Of a stretch of 64,000 nt of DNA, positions 1-13,781 are shown in pieces. Made by a program: the position numbers and the translations under genes. Positions within the stretch are counted from its first letter, which is position 1. Every line of letters starts with the position of its first letter. The notes below the pieces were generated by a model, which was not told the origin of the DNA, did no database searches, and saw nothing but the letters and a program-made list of their open reading frames with translations. The stretch covers positions 197,473,460 through 197,537,459 of the forward strand of contig OU015492.1 in NCBI GenBank assembly GCA_907164885.2. The letters run 5' to 3'. The stretch is from Dolomedes plantarius (Eukaryota; Arthropoda; Arachnida; Araneae; Dolomedidae).

Positions 1-466
1 GCCAATATATATATATATAAATAACATTAAAAACCCCATGCCATTTTAAAATCTAACATTATTCTAAATTCCCTTGGGCGTACGAGCTAAATTTCGCTTT
101 TGATTCTAAGTTCTAATAACCTCGAGAGAAAATATTAAATGGCTTCCTTTTTCAAAAATGCGCGGCGTCCCCCCATATTTTAGATAAGCTCTGCGCAGAT
201 TACATAAAACCACATGTGACTTATCTACAACAGCAAATCCCTAATCGCTATGATGATCACATGACAAAGTTTATATAAACCGCCTGAACGGAAACCTGTG
301 CGCTTTTTGGATCATGTAACTGCCTTGGGAAGACGTATTCCCCGACGAAATAAAAGCTAGTATAATGCTGTAACTTGCTGCGTCGATTATTATTATAGCC
401 ACGACTACACCATCAGCCCCTGTGATGTGCTGGACGCCCATTCTCTCCTTGGGTTGTTCAGTATGT

Positions 467-469
<3 letters not shown>
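1..469. other. Unassigned AT-rich sequence
   Basis: No coding frame or element border is recognised. The stretch contains a short AT run at the very start and ends where a long AT microsatellite begins. Confidence 0.4.

Positions 470-536
<67 letters not shown>
470..536. repeat. (AT)n microsatellite
   Basis: An uninterrupted AT dinucleotide run of about 66 bp abuts the 3' end of the minus-strand Helitron-type element that begins at 537. The Helitron appears to have inserted at an AT dinucleotide here. Confidence 0.9.
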
Positions 537-2581
<2,045 letters not shown>

Positions 2582-2596
2582 TTATCACATATACTA

Positions 2597-2720
2597 TACA
2601 GTGAAATCTTATTGTTTTTGAAGGGACCTATTGAGCTCAACGATAAAAGAGGGAAAATTATACGTGCAGGAACATACAAAATAATATTAAAATACCTAAA
2701 AGTTTGATATCGTACGTGAT
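2597..2720 (-). repeat. Tigger-type terminal region
   Basis: This begins with CAGTGAAATCTTATTG and contains a block (GAAGGGACCTATTGAG, then GATAAAAGAGGGAAAA) that parallels the MITE at 15837-16009. It lies just beyond the C-terminal end of the minus-strand Tigger fragment at 2891-3297, so it is probably that element's 3' terminal repeat. The exact border is uncertain. Confidence 0.45.
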
Positions 2721-2890
2721 CAAAATAAAGTGAAAATAAATAAATAAATTTAAAAAAAATATGTGCTCTCGTACATACAACATGCATACCTACCTATTGA
2801 GTAACTGAAATTAAAACTACAAAGTTGTACCGAAATATAAATATACTACCAATAAAAAAGAAATACACATAGGTATACATGAACTTTGTT

Positions 2891-3297
2891 TCAATTAAAA
2901 TAGTCTTTTATCTTTGTTTTCTTTTTGGCTGTCTTATCTCCTGAAGTAAACAATACTTTTCCTGTGTTGTAAATAGCATTCTTTTCGGCATCGGGTATTA
3001 TATGAGAACATAAAAAAAACATCGATTTTCGAAAGTCCACGCATGCTTCCAAAAACGAAGGTACAGACAAAGGATCTTCTTCAACGGCACCTTCAGTCTC
3101 TTCTGTTGCCTCCTTCAGCCTTGCGTCACACAAGCTTTTGATTGTTCCCAACCCACAAGTTTCGAAATCATCGTCAAATGCTACAACCATATCAAAATTT
3201 ATGTCAGGGGCAATTTCCAGTCTTCTCCAATCAACTTCAGTGACAATCATTTGTTCTTTATCATATGAAGGTACTGGTAGACTGTTGTAACCACATT
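2891..3297 (-). pseudogene. Tigger/pogo transposase C-terminal fragment
   Basis: A minus-strand frame from at least 3250, and readable back to about 3297, encodes an acidic tail region. It contains the DMVVAFDDDFETCGLGTIKS segment and ends in KTKIKDYFN, like the short lysine/aromatic tails that close Tigger-family transposases. The CENP-B-type DNA-binding half and the DDE core are absent. The matching terminal repeat lies at about 2597. This is a dead fragment; the family call rests on the tail and the nearby terminal repeat. Confidence 0.5.
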
Positions 3298-3329
3298 TCT
3301 ATCAATCTTTAGGGATGTTTTATTAATTT

Positions 3330-4330
3330 TATGGCCTGACAGCCTTTCGTACAAGTTGTTTTCGATACATACGAGTGTCACACTGAAATTTTTGAAATAC
3401 GGCTAAATGGTACAAGTCAAACTTGCCAACCCTAAGGGCCTGTTCACATAGGAGTCCGTTGCGGAGCGTTAAAGTATTGAAATATATTTAACCAATGACA
3501 AATCTCCAAACGATTAGAAATGAAATTTTTAACACCTATGATTGGTTTATTTTCGTCTCAACGTCATCTTTCCCTTAACGCTACGCAACGGACTCCTATG
3601 TGAACAGGCCCTTAGGCGTGTTCAAAGTAGTTCCCTCCAAGATCAATGTACTTTTGTAGGTGAATTATCCAAAGATTAAATGTCTCTAGTCACCCATTTC
3701 TTGGAATAAATGAAAAATATACTTTTACAGCTTCATCAATCTCATCTTCGGAAGGAAAACGACAGCCACGTAATTTTTTTTAGATTAAAAAATAGCCGAT
3801 GGTCACACATAGCAAGTTCAGGAGAATAGGGTAGATTTTCTATCATTTTGATGCTTTTTTTTGTTGTTCAAGAAATTCGACTGTAATCCTTGCTGTATGA
3901 GAAGATGCATTGTCATGGCGACGCATGAGTCCCCTAACATTCACCTCTTGAAACATTTCTGGAAGACATTTAGTAGTGTACCAGCTAGCTGTAACTGTCT
4001 TCTGTTCCTCTAGTTATATGGCTTTGACCAGTCCAGTACCTCTGAAGAACACGGCATGCATTGCTTTTTTCATTGATCGTTGTCTTTTCACCATAGTTGG
4101 TTTACGGTCATCTTCACAGATCCATACTTTACATTTTTGAAGTGTTGGAACGTCAAAAAAAGGTACGCACGTCTCATCACCAGTTATGATTTTAGAAATA
4201 ATGCGGTGCCCACCATCATTAAGTAATTTTAGGGTTTCTTTACGGATTGAGGACTTCAGGATGATTATATATATATTCTGAAAAGTCCTTAATAACATCT
4301 TTAAGACAAAATTTTGAAATCTAATTCAGT
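3330..4330 (-). pseudogene. mariner transposase relic, split by a MITE
   Basis: Reading the minus strand from about 4330, there is the mariner motif ITGDETC (first catalytic Asp), then VWICEDDRKPTMVKRQRSMK and AVFFRGTGLVKAI. After a frame break come LMRRHDNASSHTARITVEF (second Asp), then CDHRLFF with the third Asp of the DD34D triad. The C-terminal part YFEH is cut off by a 182-bp MITE (3433-3614) and resumes beyond it with VGKFDLYHLAVFQKF. Stops and frame breaks show it is inactive. The N-terminal helix-turn-helix region is lost or unreadable. Confidence 0.8.
3433..3614. mobile_element. Palindromic-ended MITE inside mariner relic
   Basis: The termini TAAGGGCCTGTTCACATAGG and its reverse complement define a 182-bp element. 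A second copy lies at 60992-61177 (186 bp). It interrupts the C-terminal coding part of the mariner relic, so it arrived later. No clear target duplication is visible, and the superfamily is not assigned. Confidence 0.78.
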
Positions 4331-4754
4331 GAAATAAAGTTAAATATAATACAGATACGTTAGTTTTGTGAGGATTTTAGGATGATGTGGGGCCTTATAC
4401 AATTTTGAACCCTAGACCCAATAGTTGTAAGTTTGGGCTGTATTCAAGACTTGTCTATAAAATTTGTCCCCCCCCCCCGAAAAAAACCCCTATTGGGTAA
4501 AGTACTAGAGGAAGACTGGCAACAAAAGAAATAATGGGGGGGGGGGCTGTGTACGAAAATTGTTTCAAGGAAAGTCAAGGGTTATCGGGCAAGCCATAAC
4601 GAGGGTTCTTTGTTAAAATTAGCATTATTAACAAGCTGGTGACATAGATAAATTTAAGGATGTCTGTTGGTCTTGACATTGTCTATGCTAATAAACTACA
4701 TGTTAATTTCCTTTCCGAAGTGTCATTTATCTAGAGGTTTTCCGTAATCTAAGG
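4331..4754. other. Unassigned sequence with homopolymer runs
   Basis: No gene was recognised. Contains a poly-C run near 4466 and a poly-G run near 4540, in a context that reads as a short low-complexity fragment. Confidence 0.3.
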
Positions 4755-6328
4755 CAGGGCCGGCCTTAAGCCGATTAGACTATTGGATCCAATCGGGCCC
4801 CGCGTTGCGAAGAAGAATTAAAAATATGTCTCAAAGGAAATTGCCTTACCACTTGTAAAAATGATCTAGAATAACGACCAAACGAAGTCTTTAAAACAGG
4901 CAGATGTAGATGGTTATATGCTGGTCGAAGAAATGGAAGCATTATAATCTATTTTTCCATCTTCATGTTTCGGAAACCCCATAAAAATTCTACAATTCCT
5001 TGCTACAAATGTCAGAACTACTGGATTTTCCAAATGTATTTTTTTAATCTTCAAAACTATTTATAGCGGGGGAAGGGGGAAGAAATTTTTCTAGTTAAAA
5101 CTAATTAAAACATACCTTAGGTCAACAATATAGCAGGGGAGATTTAGAGCCTTGCAATACTTTCTACAGTTTGTCCCAGTTGGGCTTTATTGCTATGTCG
5201 GGCCCGCCGTGTGCTTTTTTGGAATACTTTCTACAGAACATGAAGAAATGAGGAAATTAAAATTTGATCAAATCCTAAATAATTTCGCTGATAAAAAATC
5301 TAGAAAAATTTGTTTGTAGACATTTTTGTTTTGTATATAAAATCTTTCTATAGTTTCGAGTATTTTATTTATCGTTTCACAATGAGTAATATAAAAATTA
5401 TATAAAATTTTATTATTTATAATAATTTTTTATTTAATATAATAATAATTATTAATAATAATAGTAAATTAATTTTAAATAATTAATTACTTGAAATCCT
5501 AACGGCAGATCTTTCTCAAAAAATTATTTTAGACGTATGTGATAACGATTTATAACATATTAAAAAATTCAGCTTTTTAAGTAACTATAAGCTTAGTGTC
5601 CGAGCAACCTTAATTAATAACAAAAATAGAAAGATATATTTATCATACCTAACAAGATTCAATGTTTCATTTTGCTGTACTTTTTCTTTTTGATTCTGCC
5701 GGTATTGTTGTTGACATTGAGCGTTTGTTTTGGGTATTTTTTTCGCACTCTGAAGTTGATTTTGGATGTTTTTTCTCTTTCGATACACTTTTTGACGCTG
5801 AGCCAGGGCCGCCCAGAGGGGGGGGGGGGGGCAACTGGGGCACTTTGCTCCAGGCCTCCAACTGCCGGAGGGGCCCCAAAAATTAAAAAAAATTATTTAT
5901 TAGATTTCCTGCGAAAGAAAATTCTGAAACTTATACCGTACTTCAAAATTCAAAACAATCTCCTGAAAAAAGGGGCCCCCCAAAAAATAAAAAAAAATTA
6001 TTCGATTAATCAGATTTCTCTTACTACAAAATAGTCTTTTGAAAAATAGTTTTGGGGCCCCCAACAGAAGCTTGCCCCAGGCCCCGTAAAGTCTCTGGGC
6101 GGCCGTGCGCTGAGCATATGCTTTCACTATTATTTCTCTGTAAAAGTCTAACAACTTTTTTAGCTTCTGTTTTCTTATAAATGTATATAACGCCGAAATG
6201 TGACCATCATCATATTTTGTCTTTTAAACTTCACATTGTATTTTTATCATTTAAAGTATTTTTAGTATTTTGAATTGCCCCACCGAAAATTCTGCAGTTG
6301 GGCCCCGCAATGATTAAGGCCGGCCCTG
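4755..6328. mobile_element. hAT element with imperfect 8-bp target duplication
   Basis: The termini CAGGGCCGGCCTTAAGCCG on the left and the inverted copy ending GGCCGGCCCTG on the right are typical hAT ends. Flanking 8-mers ATCTAAGG (4747-4754) and ATCCAAGG (6329-6336) match at 7 of 8 positions. The interior is AT-rich. A short minus-strand frame (5585-5788) is rich in Gln/Lys/Arg, but no hAT dimerisation motif was found, so this is probably an internally deleted copy. A younger hAT element (5804-6107) sits within it. A fragment of the same family occurs at 60410-60510. Confidence 0.8.
5804..6107. mobile_element. Nested 304-bp hAT MITE, perfect target duplication
   Basis: The termini CAGGGCCGCCCAGAGGGG and the reverse complement of CTCTGGGCGGCCGTG bound a 304-bp non-coding element. 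It is flanked on both sides by the identical 8-mer CGCTGAGC (5796-5803 and 6108-6115). It carries a long G run near the left end and two GGGGCCCCC-like blocks. It lies inside the older hAT element 4755-6328. Confidence 0.9.
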
Positions 6329-6776
6329 ATCCAAGGGAAAATCATCCTGATGTTTGTTTATAGCATAATTATTGCCGTTTGAGATCTCTTTTTTTTATGT
6401 TGTATGAATGTGCGTGATGACTATCGGCTAGTTACGGGCCGTTAACTCGTCACACAGTTCTGATGATCTCTTTCACGAGAACACACACAAATATTTATGT
6501 CAACCTGCCCACAAAGAGAGTCCAGAAAAAATAAAAGAGGAAATGCTCTGCTTGTGTAAAGTTATATTTAGATCTCATCTTGACCGCGCTAACAAAAAAA
6601 AACTGGTGTGAACAGCACAGCGTAACATGGCACTTAATTTATTCAGAACTTTAAATGGACTCGTTCAATTGCAAGGCGAAAAGAATGCAGGAATTTGAAA
6701 TTCAGTATCACAGCAGGCAGAGTCCATAATTATCCCTTTATATTTAAACTATGCTCCAACTTATTTATGGGAGATT
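6329..6776. other. Unassigned spacer
   Basis: No coding or repeat structure was recognised between the hAT elements. Confidence 0.3.
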
Positions 6777-6960
6777 CAGTGGAGTAGCGTGCATAACTGG
6801 CGCCCGGGGCACGATACCTTTTTGGCGCCCCCCCTCCCCCACACCGAAAAATTGAAATTTTCCGAAAAATCTTGTTTGTCTTGGGGACCATATGGCGCCC
6901 CTCTGCGAGTCTCGCCCGGGACATGATAGACCCTCTTGCTTCCCCCTCGCTACGTCACAG
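6777..6960. mobile_element. hAT MITE of the GGCGCCCGGGGC family, perfect TSD
   Basis: It begins CAGTGGAGTAGCGTGCATAA and ends with CTCGCTACGTCACAG; the ends are imperfect inverted repeats. The 8-mer GGGAGATT is repeated exactly on both sides (6769-6776, 6961-6968). Internal landmarks shared with the other copies are ACTGGCGCCCGGGGCACGAT near the left and GGGACATGATAGACCC near the right. No coding capacity. Confidence 0.9.
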
Positions 6961-7169
6961 GGGAGATTATCTGTAGAGAGAGTGAGATTATTTTAATAAA
7001 CAACTATGTACAATCGGACCTCTATATATCGAACTTCCATATATCGAAAGTCTCTATATATCTAACAGTTGGTGAATCCCCGTTTTCATTAGATAGAGAA
7101 ACTATCTCTATATAACGAAATAAATTTCTATATATCGAATTTTTTTCCAAAAGATTCTTAACGTGGCAC

Positions 7170-7513
7170 GTGATTTTTCTGTCCCGTAAAGATTTTTCCC
7201 TTAGAGATTTTTTAGACGTTGATGAAGACGGTGTTTCCGATTACCCCACAGATGACGACATCATATACTCACTTCAGAAAGAACAAACTGACATCCAAGA
7301 AGATGAAGAGACTCTAACTGAAGCAGAAATTGATAATCCTTCGAAAAAGAAATGCGCGCAGCATTTGATGTAATCCGTCGTGGTCTTCAATTCGCGGATA
7401 ATGTCCCGGAGGCAGTAATTAGTGGAATTATTAAGTGTGAACACTTTTATGATGAATTTTCTTCTAAATTTATTGTGCAACAAGACATTCGAAAGTTTTT
7501 TACAAAAATGTAA
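7170..7513 (+). pseudogene. Tigger transposase C-terminal remnant
   Basis: The frame contains LDVDEDGVSDYPTDDDIIYS and an acidic stretch QEDEETLTEAEID. It is then frameshifted near 7350 into AFDVIRRGLQFADN and the tail FIVQQDIRKFFTKM. This layout (acidic linker, a short helical segment and a basic/aromatic tail) is that of the Tigger/pogo C-terminus. The DNA-binding and DDE domains are missing. Confidence 0.65.
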
Positions 7514-7570
7514 ATCAATTGCGTTTGTATTTAAAGGTATGTAAATTTGGTTTGATAACTAAATCGAGTA

Positions 7571-8979
7571 CACTGCTGGCCACTGTAAATGCAACACCCT
7601 GAAGGAAACATGCAAATAACATGAAATTTACAACATGCATTAGCGAAGGTGAGATATGCAAATGATTAGAATTTCAGCGCAGACGCACATCACGCGCGCC
7701 TGTGGCGCCACTTCAAAGCGCTATTTAAGGTTTGGAGATTTCGACGATTTCAAGTTCGGCAATTATGTTTTTCTTGTGTTTTTTTCAAAAAAACGATCAA
7801 TTATGCCTCGTCGAAAACAGCGATCATCTTTTGATCAAGTATCCGAGTTCGACAGAGGAAGGATAGTGGCCTACCTAGATTGTGGATTATCTTTCAGGGA
7901 AATCGGTAGTCGTGTTGGACGAAACCAAACAACTGTAATGCGGATATGTGATCGTTGGATGCAGGAGGGTATGACGGACCGGCGTGTTCGATCGCATCCA
8001 CCTCAGCGCACCACTTCACGTGATGACAGGCAAATTGTGCCCATGGCAGTGACAGATCGCTCAGTCACATCACGAACCATAGCACAGCACATGCAGTCTG
8101 TAACGCATCATCCAGTGTCTGCGCGTACCATTCGACGCCGTTTACAGCAGAGTGGTCTGTCCGCAAGACGTCCATTGCTTTGTCTACCCTTGACGCAGAA
8201 CCACAGACGTCTCCGCCGCCAATGGTGCGATGACAGAAGGATGTGGACGGCAGAATGGAATGAAATTGTCTTTACTGACGAGTCACGCTTCTGTCTGCAA
8301 CACCACGATGGTCGCATTCGAGTCTGGAGACACCGTGAAGAGAGGATGCTGAACAGCTGCGTTATGCACCGCCACACTGGTCCTGCACCGGGTATTATGG
8401 TATGGGGCGGTATTGGATATCCCTCTCGCACACCTCTAGTACGCATTGCCGGTCCTTTAAATAGCCAGCGCTACATCTCCGAGGTGTTGGAGCCAGTTGT
8501 CCTTCCTTGCCTTCAGGGCTTGCCCACAGCCATATTTCAACAGGATAATGCGCGACCACACGTGGCACGCATTGTCCAACGGTTCTTTGTCAATCGCCAG
8601 ATTGAATTGCTTCCCTGGCCGCCTCGCTCTCTGGATCTTTCGCCGATAGAAAACATGTGGCCCATGGTTGCTCTACGATTGACCCAAATTCCGTCCCCAG
8701 CTGCCACAGCAGATCAACTTTGGCAACGTGTGGAAGCTGATTGGTCTGCTGTACCCCAAGAACTCATCCAAAGTCTCTTTGAATCAAAGCCGAGGCGTGT
8801 GGCAGCGGTGATCTCCAACAATGGCGGCTACTCTGGCTACTGATTTTGGCAGGAACCACACTTCACAGAAGTCTATAAATTTAATCATTTGATACTTGGT
8901 CAACATGTTATCTACAAAATAAATTTTGTTGTGATATCTCTTGTCTTTCTTGGTGTTGCAATTTGGGTGGCCAGCAGTG
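7571..8979 (+). mobile_element. Complete Tc1-like transposon
   Basis: The ends CACTGCTGGCCACTGTAAAT and the inverted right end CACTGCTGGCCACCCAAATT share the first 13 bases and then match imperfectly. They are flanked by the TA target duplication (7569-7570, 8980-8981). The 1409-bp element carries one intact transposase frame and is inserted in a degraded Tigger element. Its base composition is visibly richer in G+C than the flanking DNA. Confidence 0.92.
7803..8843 (+). CDS. Tc1-like transposase, DD34E, intact
   Basis: A cut-and-paste transposase of 346 residues when started at the ATG before PRRKQRSSFDQV; an in-frame ATG 147 bp upstream would add a tail with no family resemblance. The N-terminal helix-turn-helix spans about residues 10-60 (RGRIVAYLDCGLSFREIGSR, then VGRNQTTVMRICDRW). 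A second DNA-binding part is at about 95-125. The catalytic triad is complete: Asp in VFTDESRF, Asp in QQDNARPH, and Glu in SPIENMW exactly 34 residues after the second Asp. Length and motifs agree with functional Tc1 transposases and there is no stop or frameshift. A cryptic TATA-like TATTTAAGG sits upstream. Activity is inferred only from the intact frame and intact ends. Confidence 0.95.
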   Translation: MPRRKQRSSFDQVSEFDRGRIVAYLDCGLSFREIGSRVGRNQTTVMRICDRWMQEGMTDRRVRSHPPQRTTSRDDRQIVPMAVTDRSVTSRTIAQHMQSVTHHPVSARTIRRRLQQSGLSARRPLLCLPLTQNHRRLRRQWCDDRRMWTAEWNEIVFTDESRFCLQHHDGRIRVWRHREERMLNSCVMHRHTGPAPGIMVWGGIGYPSRTPLVRIAGPLNSQRYISEVLEPVVLPCLQGLPTAIFQQDNARPHVARIVQRFFVNRQIELLPWPPRSLDLSPIENMWPMVALRLTQIPSPAATADQLWQRVEADWSAVPQELIQSLFESKPRRVAAVISNNGGYSGY

Positions 8980-9235
8980 TATAATTAATTTATTGATATT
9001 TTTTAATCGATAATATAATTTTCATTTATGAATGTAGGTAATTTGTAGTAATGTGATTCATATTTAAATTTGTTGATATGAAAGTGATTTCGTATATTAG
9101 AAGAAAATGCACATTTTTCTTGCAATACAACGTATCACCAATATTTTAAGCATAACCGTTTCTATATATCGAAATTTCTATATATCGAATTTTTTTCTGG
9201 AACCGTCGACTTCGATATATGGAGGTCCAACTGTA

Positions 9236-9939
9236 CCTTCAAAGCTATTGGCCTCGCGGTATGGAAGCATTACCACTGAGAACTTTCTATAGGGAAGCCT
9301 GTCTTTAGAAATTTCACATTGGGAAACCTAGCACACGTACTTGACAATAACTGCAACAATCTCGGTTCGAACGACTGGCGCAGACAGAATACAGTAATTC
9401 CCCAACTTACACAGTTTTTGATTTACCATTTTTCATCTTTTTAAATCTTAGAATGGAATTTCCCCAAAAAATTTAAACGGTGTCTGGAAGAAACTTTGTC
9501 CAATATATTTTTAAATAATTACAAGATAAAAAGAACTTTTTATATACCATGTTTTTAAATTTTCTGTTGAATCATATAAACTTGACAATTCTATGTATTA
9601 ATAAATACTTTTTTAAAATTTTTTTGATTAATTATCCCATCAACTTGAAAGAAAATGAAGTTAGTTGGAAGTTAACTCGCGTTTAACTTTTCGTTCCCGT
9701 CTCGGTCGATAGATGGCTGCACCAGTCTACAAAACAAAACTAACTGAAAATAACTTAAAATTAATTTAATTCTGCTTAGAGATGGCTAAAAGTATTTTAA
9801 AAAATGCATTGTCATCGTGTTCTGAGCTATTCCAAAAGTTTCAAATGTCTAGCTAGTCGGGAAGTTAGTTAAAAATCGATTGCAAGATTTTTAAGGGACC
9901 TACACACAAACAAACAAGAAAGCAAGTTAATAAAAACAT
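9236..9939. other. Unassigned AT-rich spacer
   Basis: No gene or repeat border was recognised between the Tigger element and the next Tigger relic. Confidence 0.3.
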
Positions 9940-9943
9940 GGTA

Positions 9944-10165
9944 AAAAGGAGAAGGAAACAACGCCCGAGACTGATCATATTGCTTCTGTGATAGAAGAAG
10001 TTGTCGATCTTGCCAGGCAATTAGATATGGAAGTCGATGGAGATGATGCCAAAGAGATGTTGGATTCCCATCTTGAGGAGCTGACAGTCGATGCTCTCAC
10101 AGAGATGCGCGATCCAAGCATCACTGACGAATCCGACCTTTATACCCAATTCCACAAGAAAAGCT
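9944..10165 (+). pseudogene. Tigger/CENP-B-like transposase fragment
   Basis: The frame reads EKETTPETDHIASVIEEVVD, then LARQLDMEVDGDDAKEMLDS and HLEELTVDALTEMR. The pattern of a Leu-rich helix, an acidic VDxDD turn, then 'SH.EELT...L' is the segment that follows the DDE core in Tigger-family and jerky-like transposases. No upstream catalytic sequence remains. Confidence 0.55.
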
Positions 10166-10249
10166 AATGACAATTATAAACTTTACAGAAGAGGTTTCAG
10201 CGCAATTGAGAAAGGGTTAGTGATTTTTTTTTTTAGAGAATATACAGAC

Positions 10250-10838
10250 CAGAGGTGTCCAACCCGCGGCCCAAAGCAAGTATTAGTGCTGCCCAGAAAG
10301 AGAGCTAAAAGCGGGGAAAAAAAATATCAATAATCCGTCTCGGCGCGATGATGGCAGGCGGCCATTACAGATCCCGCTTTGTTCATTCGACAAATCGACA
10401 ATAAATCATTTGAAATATCTTTAATTCTATGCAAAATTCCGTATGCAATTTCTGTACATCAATTTCATTACAAAAATTAAATGTGAAGTTTTTACAGTTT
10501 TAATATTTCATATTTGTAATGATATTAAAATTAGTATGCACAAGAGTGAAGCACAATAAGGGTGAAATTAGAACCAAAATATCGGATGAACATCCAAAGA
10601 ACTCCTCGAGAATTGCTACCACTTCAATTGACCCAGATATGGATGCATTAATTTCCCAAATTCAATGCCAAATATCACATTAATTTTATGTTTTCTTTAA
10701 TAAAATTTATAATAAAATAAATATGATAACTATATATTATACATTTTTAGTCATCAACTATTTATATTTTTGTGTGGCCCAAAACAATTCGTCGTCATTC
10801 AATGTGGCTCAAGGAAGCTAAAAGGTTGGATACCCCTG
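10250..10838. mobile_element. hAT MITE (GGTGTCCAACC family)
   Basis: The left end CAGAGGTGTCCAACCCGCGG and the right end GGTTGGATACCCCTG are hAT-type inverted repeats. The flanking 8-mers ATACAGAC and GTATAGAC agree at 6 of 8 positions. The 589-bp interior is AT-rich and non-coding; GCGGCCC and GTGGCCC blocks near the two ends are typical of this group. Confidence 0.75.
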
Positions 10839-10846
10839 GTATAGAC

Positions 10847-11030
10847 TCTAATAGAGATCGCCTGATCACGACAAAGCGGGGAATAAAAAAATAAAAATAA
10901 AAATTCAGGTAGTCTCTTCTAACGAAACTACCGCGGGTTATTAACGTAGGATTACTTAACGTTGCTTACCTCTTTTGTATGTGTATATGTATGTATGTGT
11001 TATGTATATATGTATCTATATATAAGTACG

Positions 11031-11068
<38 letters not shown>

Positions 11069-11840
11069 TGTATGTCAAAATTTTAACGCATTTTGATATT
11101 TTTCTGTTTAACTGTTTACTGCTTGTCAAAGCGATACAGACTGGGATTGGCACGCTGCCAAAATTATAACTCGCGAGGACAGATGGACGGAAATCTTGCT
11201 TTTCGAAGGACCGTTATGGAGGAACGTAATCCTACTTTAAAAAGTTAGTATGCTATGAAGAAATTCTTAGCGAAAAAAAAAAAAGGCGTTAATAAGTTAG
11301 ACTATATTTTATTGAATTTTTTAAAACCATCAACATACATTTAAAAAAATATCTTGTACATATGTATAATATTAAAATGTAATACAATATTTTAATTGTA
11401 AAACAATATCTTTCCTTTAAACTGGTGTTTTTGTAATTTCTTGGTCCCAATTAGACAGAATTTGTATGGTATTTCTATGCAAAGTTGTACCCCGACTTGC
11501 GCGAATTCGACTTATGCGATCGTTCGTCGATCCCACCTGCCGCTTAACTTTGGGGTATTTCTACATATTTGGGAAGAGGTAAGGGGTTGGAAGGGGCTTG
11601 ATGAGAAATAATAGTTGACAATGAAAGAGTACTCTTTTTTTTTTTTTAAATTTCTGAAATACCTCGGAGACATATTACTGATAAAATGTACATTTTAATA
11701 CATTTCAACCATTGTTTAAAAGTGTCCATCAGTTATTTAAAAGCATGTTTATTTGATCACAAGATAGCACTTACAAACGTTAATCAGTAGATGAAGAGAA
11801 AATAATTACGGTCTTTTTTTCTTTTCTCAGAAATTCTGAT
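10847..11840. other. Unassigned AT-rich spacer with short microsatellites
   Basis: Contains TATG/AT tracts around 10977-11070. A block GTACCCCGACTTGCGCGAAT near 11488 resembles a Tigger-type end, but no partner end was found. Confidence 0.35.
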
Positions 11841-11909
11841 GTGTGTTTAACAAAACTGGCGCCCGGGGCACGATACCTTTTTGCGCCCCCCCCCAACCGA
11901 AAAACATAT

Positions 11910-12716
<807 letters not shown>

Positions 12717-12835
12717 TATTATATATATATACAGAATTAGTTAAAAGGGCCATTTGGCGCCCCTCTGCAAGGGGCACCCGGGGCATGATAGACCCCCTTG
12801 TATCCCACCCCCCTCGCTACTCCACTGGTGTGTAA

Positions 12836-13680
12836 TGCGTTACTTAGGAACAAAAGTCTGTAGATCAAGAAGGTATAGAAAAACAAATTGTAAACTGAAG
12901 GCTTCTCTTTCATTGAAGCCCAAAATTATGTTATCAGGAGTGATTGTTCCGGTGGAGTTAGACTTTAAAAGTGTGCCGTTTCAACAATTCATGACAGTCA
13001 AAAATAAAAATGCACAATGCGAGAAGATAAAAGAGATCCGCATGATACGCTTAGGTCATGTGAACTTTATCGCAGACAGAAACCCAGTTTAAATGACTGG
13101 AATACAAAAATCAGTTTGCCTCACAGGTTATCGTCAGGAGAAAGTGCTGTTTTACATTGCTGAAAAGAGATAAAATCACAAAAGAGCCTTTTATAGAGGT
13201 ATCTTTGTAAGAGAGATCTATCTCTCTTACAGAGATACCTTATCTTTGAAATTATTTTTCATGCTCTTAATTGAGAAACCGAGACTTCACAGTCCATACT
13301 TAGCATAACATGATATCGGCTGACTCAAGATTACGCGTGCATATGAGGCTGAGAAGTTTTTCTTTTGGCTGATTTCTTCTAACACCTTTGATATCGTTAT
13401 ATCAATTTTCAAGTGGAGAGAATTTAAATTCATAAAAATAAATTTTAATTTAATTAATAATTTTAAGTTCACTTATTCAGTTCCCTCATATCAAGTTCGC
13501 TTAATTTATTAAATTAATTGAAATTCGCATAATTATTAGAACTTCTAAAATATAATTTATTTATTACCATATAGAAATGGTGAATCAGTGTCACTTCAGC
13601 AATAAAACAGGACTGAGACTTACGCATTTTCATTAATTAGTGGCTGTATATTGGTCACCCACTCATTTATGAAACCCACC
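12836..13680. other. Unassigned spacer
   Basis: No gene was recognised. A short inverted repeat built on GAGAGATCTATCTCTCTTAC lies at about 13196-13232. Confidence 0.3.
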
Positions 13681-13781
13681 AATTATGATGTGGGTGATAG
13701 TACATTGTTGTTAGTCCTTTTTTTCTTTCTTCCGGATAGTCCTCCGACGAAATGGGAAATAGAAACCGTGACTCTGTGATA

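Larger units (their letters stand above)
7011..9233 (+). mobile_element. Tigger-type element interrupted by Tc1
   Basis: The left end CAATCGGACCTCTATATATC and the right end (inverted) CAGTTGGACCTCCATATATC are imperfect terminal inverted repeats flanked by TA at 7009-7010 and 9234-9235. Sub-terminal motif TATATATCGAA is repeated several times at both ends. The only coding remnant is the C-terminal end of a Tigger transposase at 7170-7513, so the N-terminal and catalytic parts are deleted. The remaining interior is occupied by a complete Tc1 element (7571-8979). Confidence 0.8.

Noticed and set aside
5662..6154. Four overlapping open frames of 70-120 codons
   Set aside because: They cross the nested hAT MITE on both strands; no domain, and frames begin outside and end inside the insertion.
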